Origin: UBA8437 sp964646205
GTDB taxonomy: Bacteria > Planctomycetota > Planctomycetia > Planctomycetales > Planctomycetaceae
Reading direction: 5' to 3'
DNA length: 64,000 bases
Assembly: GCA_964646205.1 (NCBI GenBank)
Contig: CAZYAZ010000025.1
Span: forward strand, 1 to 64,000
This document shows, in pieces, positions 15,332 through 23,176 of the stretch. A program made the translations under genes and the position numbers. The notes under the pieces are model-generated. The model did not search any database and was not told the origin of the DNA. It saw only the letters and a program-made list of their open reading frames with translations. How positions within the stretch are numbered: position 1 is the first letter of the stretch; every line of letters begins with the position of its first letter.

Positions 15332-17755
15332 TTGGCGCGCAAGCCAACTAAGGAAAACGGCCGCTCGAGGAAGTCGTCATCGTCGGAAACCAAGCCCAGT
15401 GGCGACAATTCGCCTGGCTCGGTCGACGATGAACTGCGGATCGAATACGTTTCGATCAGCCAGGAAACCCGCAGACGTTACCTCAACTATGCCCTTTCGG
15501 TGATCCAATCCCGGGCCTTGCCCGACGTTCGTGACGGATTGAAACCGGTTCAACGTCGCATTCTCTTCGCGATGTATCACGACCTGCATCTTTCGGCCAC
15601 CGCCAAGCCTCGCAAGTCGATGAAAATCTGCGGTGATACGACCGGCAACTATCACCCCCACGGCGAAACAGCGGTCTATGAAGCACTGGTCCGTATGGCC
15701 CAGGACTTCACGCTCCGCTATCCGCTGGTCAACGGGCAGGGCAACTTTGGCTCGGTGATGGGCATGGGAGCCGCGGCAGCTCGCTACACAGAGGCCCGGT
15801 TGACGGCCATCGCTGAACAGTTGATGTCCGAACTCCGGTATCGCACCGTTGACACGCGACTCAACTACGACGCCACCCGTTCGGAACCGATCGTACTGCC
15901 AGCCCAGTTTCCCAACCTTTTGGTCAACGGAACCCAGGGCATCGCGGTGGGCATGGCAACCAGCATCCCGCCACACAATCTCGGGGAAGTCATCAAGGCC
16001 TGTTTGCACCTGGTCGACAACCCCAAGGCCACTCCGGGCAAATTGATGAACTACATCAAGGGCCCCGATTTCCCGCTTGGCGGACGTATCGTCACCGACA
16101 AAAAAACGCTCCGGACTGCTTACCGGACCGGCAAGGGGTCGATCAAGGTTCGAGGCGAGTGGAAGTGTGAGGCGGGCAGCCGCAAGAACTCGCCGGGACG
16201 AATCATTATCCATTCGGTGCCCTACGGCGTCGCCACCGATGGACTCAAGACCGACATCGGCCAGTTGATTGCCGACCGCAAGCTGCCCCAGTTGACCGAC
16301 CTGGTGGATGAGACCTCCAGCGAATCCGGGTTGAAGATTGTTCTGGAGACCACATCCGGAGCCGATCCTGATGCGGTGATGGCCTACCTGTTCAAGCACA
16401 CTGCCCTGGAACAAAACGTCTCCTACAACGCCACCGCACTCGTTCCCGACAATGCCGATGGACTGGTTCCTCGCCGGGTCGGCCTGGGCGAAATGCTCAA
16501 CCACTTCAACCAGTTCCGCTTTGCCACCGTGCGTCGCCGTTTCGAATTTCAACTCGAGCAACTCCGCAAACGGATTCACATCCTCCAGGGCTTCGCGATT
16601 CTCTTCGATGGCCTCGACAAGGCCCTGAAACTGATTCGCTCCAGCAATGGGAAAGCCGACGCCGCCAAGAAACTGATGAAGGCGTTCCCGCTCGACGAGA
16701 TCCAGACCAACGCCATTCTCGAGTTGATGCTCTACAAGATCAGCAAACTGGAGATCAACGAGATCCGCGAGGAACTGGATGAGAAGCAGGCTGAGGCGAA
16801 ACAGATCGAGGCCCTGCTGGCCTCTCCCAAGAAGCTCTGGGACGTCGTCAAAGACGAACTCAAACAACTCGCCAAAGAATTCGGTGACAAAAGGAAAACC
16901 TCGCTCGGATCGGTCGACGAGATCGTCGAATTCGACGCCCAGACATACATCCTCAGGGAAAACACCAACGTGGTGGTGACACGTGACGGATGGATCAAAC
17001 GAGTGGGGCGACTGGCCAAGATCGAATCGACTCGCGTTCGGGAAGGTGACAGTGTCCTGGCTGTGGTCCCGGGCAGTACGCTCGACTCGACCGTCATCCT
17101 TGCCAGTGACGGCACCGCCTACACCCTCCCGATCGACGGCCTCCCTCCCTCCTCGGGATACGGCGACCCGCTTTCCAAGCACGTCAAACTCGCCGACGGC
17201 GTGCAGATGATTGACGCAATTTCGACCGACACCCGGTTTGTACCGACCGACGCGACAGTCAAGGGCGAGGCCACGCCCGGTCCCTTCCTATTGATTGTCA
17301 CCGCCACCGGCCAGGTTCTTCGTTACAGCTTCAGTGCCTTCCGCACCCCATCAACTCGCAACGGACGCCGTTATTGTCGGCTCAACTCCGGCGACCGCGT
17401 CGTCTATGCCGGACTGGTCACCTCCGGCAAGACACTTTTTGTCGTTTCCCGAGACGCCCGCCTCGTGCACTTCGCCATCGACGATGTCCCCGTGCTGGCC
17501 GGCCCCGGCAAGGGAGTCCGGGGCATCAAACTGGACCCCGGTGACGAGGTACTCGGTGCCCGGCAACTCACCCGGCCAGGCGATTCACTCAGGATACGAA
17601 ATTCCAACGACAAGGTGGTCAGTTTCGGCCAAACCAAGTACACCATTACCTCACGTGGCGGACGTGGCACCAAGACCTCCAAGCGAACAGGGTTCTCCGA
17701 GATCATCCAACCCGAAATCGCTCTGGTCGACTGGAGCGAACACGAGGACGAATGA
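15332..17755 (+). CDS. parC: Type IIA DNA topoisomerase subunit A (ParC/GyrA family)
   Basis: 807 residues. After a basic, Ser-rich extension (1-35) come the winged-helix and tower domains: SRALPDVRDGLKPVQRR near residue 60, then YHPHGE and the catalytic tyrosine in AARYTEARL near residue 150. The C-terminal part (from about 510) forms beta-propeller repeats with SRGGRGTK near the end. The enzyme breaks and rejoins duplex DNA to change supercoiling or decatenate chromosomes. The start is TTG with AGGGAG 6 nt upstream. The gene overlaps the subunit B gene (ATGA). The A-before-B order fits a ParC/ParE pair better than the usual gyrB-gyrA order, but GyrA versus ParC cannot be settled by eye, so the symbol is tentative. 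Confidence 0.9.
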   Translation: MARKPTKENGRSRKSSSSETKPSGDNSPGSVDDELRIEYVSISQETRRRYLNYALSVIQSRALPDVRDGLKPVQRRILFAMYHDLHLSATAKPRKSMKICGDTTGNYHPHGETAVYEALVRMAQDFTLRYPLVNGQGNFGSVMGMGAAAARYTEARLTAIAEQLMSELRYRTVDTRLNYDATRSEPIVLPAQFPNLLVNGTQGIAVGMATSIPPHNLGEVIKACLHLVDNPKATPGKLMNYIKGPDFPLGGRIVTDKKTLRTAYRTGKGSIKVRGEWKCEAGSRKNSPGRIIIHSVPYGVATDGLKTDIGQLIADRKLPQLTDLVDETSSESGLKIVLETTSGADPDAVMAYLFKHTALEQNVSYNATALVPDNADGLVPRRVGLGEMLNHFNQFRFATVRRRFEFQLEQLRKRIHILQGFAILFDGLDKALKLIRSSNGKADAAKKLMKAFPLDEIQTNAILELMLYKISKLEINEIREELDEKQAEAKQIEALLASPKKLWDVVKDELKQLAKEFGDKRKTSLGSVDEIVEFDAQTYILRENTNVVVTRDGWIKRVGRLAKIESTRVREGDSVLAVVPGSTLDSTVILASDGTAYTLPIDGLPPSSGYGDPLSKHVKLADGVQMIDAISTDTRFVPTDATVKGEATPGPFLLIVTATGQVLRYSFSAFRTPSTRNGRRYCRLNSGDRVVYAGLVTSGKTLFVVSRDARLVHFAIDDVPVLAGPGKGVRGIKLDPGDEVLGARQLTRPGDSLRIRNSNDKVVSFGQTKYTITSRGGRGTKTSKRTGFSEIIQPEIALVDWSEHEDE

Positions 17756-19743
17756 GGATGGCAACCGCTTCTGGCAAAACAGCAAAGACGACCTCGGCGC
17801 GGAAACAGGACACCGATCCGAAGACGCCCGAAACATCCACGGGTTCCTACCAGGCCAAGGACATCGAGGTCCTGGAAGGGCTCGAGGCGGTCCGACGTCG
17901 TCCGGCCATGTACATCGGCACCACCGACAATCGTGGGCTGCATCACCTGCTTTGGGAACTCGTTGACAATTCCGTTGACGAATTCCTTGCCGGGGAAACC
18001 GACCGCATCAATGTCACGCTCCACAAGGACGGCAGTTCGATTACCGTCAGTGACAACGGACGTGGCATCCCCGTCGACAAGCACCCCAAGAGCAAGACGT
18101 CGGCACTCGAACTGATCATGACCACGCTCCACGCCGGAGGAAAATTCTCCGACAAGAACTACGCCCGCAGTGGTGGACTCCACGGGGTGGGGTCCTCGGT
18201 CGTCAATGCACTCTCGACCGAGTTGATCGCTACCGTCAAGCGAGACGGAAACGAGTGGATGCAGGCCTACAAGCAAGGTCGGCCCAAGGCCAAGGTCAAG
18301 AAGGTCCGCCGGGTTCGCGGCCATGGGACCACGATTTTCTTTCGGCCCGACGATTCGATCTTCCGACGCACAAAATTCAATCCCGAGACGATTCGGCAAC
18401 ACCTCGAGGACATCTCGTTCATCCACGGTGGATTGAAAATCTTCTTTCACGATGAAACGAAAGGGGAGACTCACGAGTTGCATCACCCCGAGGGAATCGG
18501 GGCCTATCTCCAGAAAATCACCACCGATGGCCAAAAGAAATCCGTCCACGAGTTGCCCTTCGCAATCGAAAAAGACGAACGGGGGAACCGGATCGAAGTC
18601 GTTTTGCACTGGACCGAAGCGACCGACGAGGAAATCCGCAGTTACGTCAACGGCATCCGGACTCATGGCGGAGGCACCCACGAGAGCGGGCTCCGCAGCG
18701 GGGTGGCCAAGGCCATCAAGAACTACATGGAGGTCCACAACATCAAGCCCAAGGGGGTGACCATCACCAACGACGACATCCGCGAGGGAGTTGTCGCCAT
18801 CCTCTCGGTGTTCCTGGGTGACCCGATGTTCCAGGGACAGACCAAGGAAAAACTCAACAACCCCGAGTTGTCCGGCCAGGTCGAGAGCATGGTCCGGCCT
18901 GGACTGGAAACCTGGCTGAACGCCAACCCATCGGTCGCCGATGCCATTCTTGGACGAATCGTCCTCGCCGCTCGTGCCCGTATGGCCAGCCGCGATGCGG
19001 CCAAGGAGATTCGCCGTAAGACACCGGCCAGCAAACGCAACACGCTGCCCGGAAAACTCTACGACTGCCGGGCCGGCAGTCGGGAGGAGAGTGAGTTGTT
19101 TATCGTCGAAGGGGATTCAGCCGGCGGAACCGCAGCGATGGGCCGCAACAGCCGCACCCAGGCTGTACTCCCCCTGCGGGGCAAAGTGCTCAACACCGAA
19201 TCACTCTCCACCACAAAAATCATGTCCAACCAGTCGATCCAGGACCTGGTCGAGACGCTCGGCACCGGTGTCGGCGGAGATTGCGACATCCGCAAGCTCC
19301 GCTACGGACGCGTGATCCTGCTGATGGATGCCGATAGCGACGGCTACCATATCAGTACGCTGCTGTTGACCTTCTTTTTCCGCCACATGCGAGAATTGAT
19401 TCGGCAGGGAAAACTCTTCATCGCCCAACCTCCCCTGTACCGGATCGAGATCGGCAACAAGACATTCTATGCCCAGGACGACGCCGACAAGGAACAGGTG
19501 ATCGCCGCTGCTCCGACCGGACGCAAGGTCGTCATCGATCGCTTCAAGGGCCTGGGTGAAATGAACGCCGACCAGTTGAAGGACACGACACTCGACCCAA
19601 CCAAGCGGATTCTGCTCAGGGTCGACATCGAGAGCCAACTGGACGCCGACAACACGTTCCGGCAACTGCTCGGGCGAGATGCCTCGGAACGATACCGGGT
19701 GATCATGGATGAGGCTGACGAGGCCGACGACCTGGATATCTAG
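17752..19743 (+). CDS. parE: Type IIA DNA topoisomerase subunit B (ParE/GyrB family)
   Basis: 663 residues. GHKL ATPase signatures: ELVDNSVDE (ATP-binding Asn), SDNGRGIPV and GLHGVGSSVVNALS. The transducer domain follows, then the TOPRIM domain with EGDSAGG and the acidic DxDxD triad within MDADSDGYHI; the usual Val between the second and third Asp is Ser here. The C-terminal FKGLGEMNADQL is also typical. Length is short, as in ParE and most GyrB without large insertions. It forms a tetramer with the upstream subunit A, whose stop codon it overlaps by 4 bp. Symbol tentative for the same reason as subunit A. Confidence 0.9.
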   Translation: MRMATASGKTAKTTSARKQDTDPKTPETSTGSYQAKDIEVLEGLEAVRRRPAMYIGTTDNRGLHHLLWELVDNSVDEFLAGETDRINVTLHKDGSSITVSDNGRGIPVDKHPKSKTSALELIMTTLHAGGKFSDKNYARSGGLHGVGSSVVNALSTELIATVKRDGNEWMQAYKQGRPKAKVKKVRRVRGHGTTIFFRPDDSIFRRTKFNPETIRQHLEDISFIHGGLKIFFHDETKGETHELHHPEGIGAYLQKITTDGQKKSVHELPFAIEKDERGNRIEVVLHWTEATDEEIRSYVNGIRTHGGGTHESGLRSGVAKAIKNYMEVHNIKPKGVTITNDDIREGVVAILSVFLGDPMFQGQTKEKLNNPELSGQVESMVRPGLETWLNANPSVADAILGRIVLAARARMASRDAAKEIRRKTPASKRNTLPGKLYDCRAGSREESELFIVEGDSAGGTAAMGRNSRTQAVLPLRGKVLNTESLSTTKIMSNQSIQDLVETLGTGVGGDCDIRKLRYGRVILLMDADSDGYHISTLLLTFFFRHMRELIRQGKLFIAQPPLYRIEIGNKTFYAQDDADKEQVIAAAPTGRKVVIDRFKGLGEMNADQLKDTTLDPTKRILLRVDIESQLDADNTFRQLLGRDASERYRVIMDEADEADDLDI

Positions 19744-19778
19744 GTCGGTATTGTGCCACGTCGTTGGCGTGAACCTAG
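19740..19778. terminator. Inverted repeat at convergent gene ends
   Basis: CTAGGT at 19740-19745 and ACCTAG at 19773-19778 form an inverted repeat holding the TAG stop codons of the topoisomerase B gene (plus) and the small membrane protein gene (minus). It may act as a weak bidirectional terminator, but the stem is short and the loop long. Confidence 0.25.
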
Positions 19779-19972
19779 CTCTGCTCCTGCAGAGACTCCA
19801 GGCCCATCCAACCGATCAAGCCGGCGGCAACGACGAACATGATGTCCATCGTCGTCTGCCCGGAAAACGGTGCCATGCCGGACTGACCGACAAGGCCCAT
19901 CACCATGTCCATCAGTGCCACCACGCCGACCAAGGCCGACACGCCGATCGATACCAGAATCACCGCCTTCAT
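19775..19972 (-). CDS. Small two-helix membrane protein (65 aa)
   Basis: Starts at ATG 19972 (the open frame extends further but only this part looks coding). The product is almost entirely two hydrophobic helices (about residues 3-29 and 43-60) with a short polar loop and a Gln/Ser tail. The ribosome binding site is weak. It converges on the topoisomerase B gene, with 31 bp between stop codons. Function unknown; small size makes the call moderate. Confidence 0.55.
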   Translation of the reverse strand: MKAVILVSIGVSALVGVVALMDMVMGLVGQSGMAPFSGQTTMDIMFVVAAGLIGWMGLESLQEQS

Positions 19973-20140
19973 GGATCGCCAATCACTCTCTTGAACAATT
20001 GCGGGCCCTGCCCGAAACACCCTGCCGGGCACAGATGGTACTGCCGTTAGTATAGATCGGTCGTCGTGACCGGGTCCAGCCGTTACTTTTTCCGCAAAAT
20101 CACCCAACCGGGCCGAAAAACGGCCGCGGCAACGTCCCGG

Positions 20141-20575
20141 CTAGGCAGTAGCCGACATTGAGGTCAGTTCGACCACGTGCCCGTCCGGATCGCAGACAAA
20201 CACCTGCACGGCCCCATCAGGCCGCTCCTTGGGCCCCGCAGCGATCGGAACCTCCAATTCTCGCAATCGCTCGACACAGGCGTAGACATCGTCAACCTGG
20301 AAGGCAAAATGATGTGTCCGTGACCCCCGGAATTCGGCGGGGACCTGGTTGCCAGCCGGCCCGGAACCATCGTGTTCCAAAATCAGGTGAATCTGGGTTG
20401 GCCCACTTTGAAACCACAGCCCATCAAACGAGAATCCCGGACGCGGGACCTCAAGCATCCCCAGTACACCGACGTAAAACGCCCGGCTCGCCTCCAGGTC
20501 ACCAACAACCACCGTGACATGATCAATCGTGCGGACCGAGATCGGCCCGGTCGCATCGGTTTCAACAGCACTCAT
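20141..20575 (-). CDS. VOC (glyoxalase/dioxygenase fold) protein
   Basis: 144 residues in two paired beta-alpha-beta modules of the vicinal oxygen chelate fold: TIDHVTVVVGDLEASRAFY at the N-terminus, then LHLILEH-like and HHFAFQVDDV, and DPDGHVVELTS at the C-terminus. The usual metal ligands would be His in DHV, a central His, His in HFAF and Glu in VVEL. Family members include glyoxalase I, methylmalonyl-CoA epimerase and dioxygenases, so the substrate is open. The ATG overlaps the stop of the DUF1805 gene (ATGA), suggesting coupling. It is the last gene of a minus-strand run that includes menaquinone genes. Confidence 0.82.
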   Translation of the reverse strand: MSAVETDATGPISVRTIDHVTVVVGDLEASRAFYVGVLGMLEVPRPGFSFDGLWFQSGPTQIHLILEHDGSGPAGNQVPAEFRGSRTHHFAFQVDDVYACVERLRELEVPIAAGPKERPDGAVQVFVCDPDGHVVELTSMSATA

Positions 20576-20922
20576 CCTGCATTCTCCTCGCCGGCCGCCT
20601 GCAACATCAGTTCCACCGCTTCCCGTCCCGACATCCCCGGCGTGATTCCCAACGACTCGGCCCGAGGCGTACAACGAACAATGCTCGCCTCGAGCAGATC
20701 CTCGGGATCCACCAGAGGCCGTTCGGGCGTTCCCTGGGCCACGGCGAGGGCCTGGTTGAATTCGGCCGGCACCACGACGTCGTAGATTCCGCAACCAACG
20801 ATCCCGATGGGTGTCAGGATCGAACAGTACTGTCCATTGACCCACCGGTTGCTGATACCAATCGCCGGACCGTTCTCAAACTGCATCGATGTCGTGATCG
20901 ACCGCGGCAAGTTGTCCGCCAT
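20572..20922 (-). CDS. DUF1805 (YunC-like) protein
   Basis: 116-residue soluble protein. Central features fit DUF1805: a conserved LTPIGIVGCGIYDV segment with Gly-Cys-Gly near residue 44 and an Ala-rich helix after it. The biochemical function of the family is unknown. AGGAG lies 9 nt upstream of the ATG at 20922. The gene starts 20 bp after the mqnE stop and overlaps the VOC gene, so it is probably in one operon with them. Confidence 0.72.
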   Translation of the reverse strand: MADNLPRSITTSMQFENGPAIGISNRWVNGQYCSILTPIGIVGCGIYDVVVPAEFNQALAVAQGTPERPLVDPEDLLEASIVRCTPRAESLGITPGMSGREAVELMLQAAGEENAG

Positions 20923-20942
20923 GAATTCCGCTCCTCTCGACT

Positions 20943-22106
20943 TCAGGTCAACACGGTCTCGCCACCGGAATCCACAGGCAATCCGATAGACCAGTCCTGG
21001 CCGTCACGCACCACGCGACGATACAACGTGTCGCGCTCGACCGGTTCACGCCCGGCCTCACGAATCAGCCGGTGCAATTGCTCGACCGTTAACCCCTCTG
21101 GGGTCACCGCTCCCGCGTCGTGATAAATCAACTCGTGGACCACCGTCCCGTCCAGGTCGTCGGCCCCAAAGCTCAACGCCACCTGGGCCGTTTCCTCGCC
21201 CAGCATGATCCAGTAGGCCTTGATGTGGTCAAAGTTGTCCAGCATCACCCTGGACAGAGCCATCACCCGCAGATCTGTCAGCCCACCAGGCAGGTGCAGG
21301 TGTTCCAACCCGGTGTTCTCGGGATGAAAGGCCAGCGGAATGAAGGTCTGAAATCCACCGGTTTCGTCCTGCAATTTGCGGAGACGGCACAGGTGATCGA
21401 CCCGGTGTCGAGACTCTTCGAGATGGCCATAGAGCATCGTGGCGTTGGTCCTGAGCCCAAGTTGATGGGCACAACGATGGATGTCGATCCACGACTGCCC
21501 ATCGGCCTTGTGTTCACATATTTGGCTGCGAATCTCTTCATCGAAGATCTCCGCCCCACCACCGGGCATGCTGCCCAGTCCTGCGTCGATCAATTGTTCC
21601 AGTACCCACTGGACCGGTTTTTTCGTGATGTGAGAAAACCAGTTGATCTCAACACCGGTCCACGCCTTGATGTGAATCCGTGGGTTGGCGTCATGGATGA
21701 CCCGCACCACGTCGACATACCAGTCGAACGGCTTCTGGTGGTGCAGCCCACCAACGACGTGGATCTCGGTTGCCCCGGCCTCCGTGGCCTCCCCGACCCG
21801 CTCCCGGATCATCGCCTCGTCAAACGTGTAAGCACGCTCGGCTTTCAGATCCGACCGAAACGCACAGAACACGCAGCGGTACACGCAGACGTTGGTGGGG
21901 TTGAGGTGGATATTGGTGTTGTAGAATGCCAGGTTGCCGTTTTTGCGTTCCCGGATCACGTTGGCCAATTGACCAAGAAACAGCAGGTCCGCGTTCTGAT
22001 CCAGGTACAGACCGTCTTCGAAGGACACCCGCCCGCCCGCCTCGACGGTCTCGGCGATCGCCTGAAGCCGGGGGTCAGTGCTCGGGTACAAAACCGGCGA
22101 AGTCAT
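20943..22106 (-). CDS. mqnE: Aminodeoxyfutalosine synthase MqnE (radical SAM)
   Basis: 387 residues. The radical SAM cysteine motif Cx3Cx2C is visible (CVYRCVFC, near residue 74), preceded by NTNIHLNPTNVC, a pattern typical of MqnE/MqnC/CofG relatives. Further family segments are HVVGGLHHQKPFDWYVDV and GGGAEIFDEEIR. It makes aminodeoxyfutalosine from the chorismate-derived enolpyruvyl benzoate and SAM in the futalosine route to menaquinone. It lies between a UbiA prenyltransferase (upstream) and a DUF1805 gene (downstream) on the same strand. The other mqn genes are not in the window. Confidence 0.9.
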   Translation of the reverse strand: MTSPVLYPSTDPRLQAIAETVEAGGRVSFEDGLYLDQNADLLFLGQLANVIRERKNGNLAFYNTNIHLNPTNVCVYRCVFCAFRSDLKAERAYTFDEAMIRERVGEATEAGATEIHVVGGLHHQKPFDWYVDVVRVIHDANPRIHIKAWTGVEINWFSHITKKPVQWVLEQLIDAGLGSMPGGGAEIFDEEIRSQICEHKADGQSWIDIHRCAHQLGLRTNATMLYGHLEESRHRVDHLCRLRKLQDETGGFQTFIPLAFHPENTGLEHLHLPGGLTDLRVMALSRVMLDNFDHIKAYWIMLGEETAQVALSFGADDLDGTVVHELIYHDAGAVTPEGLTVEQLHRLIREAGREPVERDTLYRRVVRDGQDWSIGLPVDSGGETVLT

Positions 22107-22197
22107 GAACGTCTCATTCGCGTTGCGTCTGGATCCACTCTATCCAACCGCATTCTAGACGCACCGTTCACAGGCGGCCAGCAACGGACCCCACCAC

Positions 22198-23151
22198 TCA
22201 CGAAACCGCAAGCGGGAATAGCAACACATCGACCAGGCCCACGGCGAGCAGTCCCAGGCTGATCACCGCATTGATATGAAAGAACGCGAGACCAACACGC
22301 GAGAGGTCCTCGGGGCGGACCAGCCAGTGCTCCCAGGCCAACAGGACACTCACAGCCGCCACACCACAAAAGAACACCGGCCCCAACTCAGCCGACAGCC
22401 ACAGTCCAAACAGGCAACCGATCGTCACCAGGTGACTGGCCATCGCCACCCGCAGCGCCGCCGGAACACCCAGTCGGGCCGGAACACTGAACAAACCGGC
22501 CCGCCGGTCATGCTCCACATCCTGGCAGGCATAGATGATGTCGAACCCGCCTACCCAGAAGAATATCACCGCCGCGAGCATTCCCGGGATCGCCAGGTCC
22601 TCAGCCGATCCGATCAACGGCCCGCGAATCGCAACCCAGACACACAATGGTGACAGCATCAACGCAGCCGCCAGCCAGTAATGACACAGGATTGAGAACC
22701 GCTTGACGTACGAGTAACCCAGCAGGAACAGCAGCACAGGGACAGCCAACCGGATCGGCCACCAATTGGGAGTGTCCCCCAACAGAAACAACAGTGTCGA
22801 CGCCAGGAAACCCAACGAACAGATCAGCGTGAAGAGCCAGACTGATCCAACACCCAGCAGCCCAGCCGGCAGGTGACGGTTGGCAGTGCGAGGATTCTCG
22901 GCATCAAGGCGGCGGTCGACCAGGCGATTGAAGGCCATCGCAGCACTGCGGGCGGTGACCATCCCGAGCACGATCCCCCCCAGTTGATACCACGCGAAGC
23001 CACTCTCGGGTTCCCGCCAGGCCAACACCGCAGCCAACAGGGCAAACGGCAACGCGAACACCGTGTGACTGAAGCGAATCAACTCGAGCAGTTGACGTAT
23101 CCGACCAAGCCAGGAAACCGCACCGTCTGGAGTCGGAGGCATGGTCGTCAT
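22198..23151 (-). CDS. mqnP: UbiA-family prenyltransferase (probable MqnP)
   Basis: 317-residue polytopic membrane protein with about eight helices. Both Asp-rich prenyl-diphosphate binding motifs are visible: NRLVDRRLDAENPRTANR (near residue 68) and DIIYACQDVEHDRR (near residue 190). UbiA enzymes attach a polyprenyl chain to an aromatic ring. Next to mqnE it is most likely the prenyltransferase of the futalosine menaquinone pathway (MqnP), although UbiA itself is similar. The start at 23151 lies 25 bp after the stop of the upstream FecR-like membrane protein gene; ATG at 23142 is an alternative. Confidence 0.85.
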   Translation of the reverse strand: MTTMPPTPDGAVSWLGRIRQLLELIRFSHTVFALPFALLAAVLAWREPESGFAWYQLGGIVLGMVTARSAAMAFNRLVDRRLDAENPRTANRHLPAGLLGVGSVWLFTLICSLGFLASTLLFLLGDTPNWWPIRLAVPVLLFLLGYSYVKRFSILCHYWLAAALMLSPLCVWVAIRGPLIGSAEDLAIPGMLAAVIFFWVGGFDIIYACQDVEHDRRAGLFSVPARLGVPAALRVAMASHLVTIGCLFGLWLSAELGPVFFCGVAAVSVLLAWEHWLVRPEDLSRVGLAFFHINAVISLGLLAVGLVDVLLFPLAVS

Positions 23152-23176
23152 GAAGCGAATTCGAGTCGGGCCGTAA

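Noticed and set aside
15377..17182. Very long open frame antisense to the topoisomerase A gene (601 codons)
   Set aside because: A by-product of high GC and codon bias of the real gene; the sense frame carries clear GyrA/ParC motifs, the antisense product shows none.
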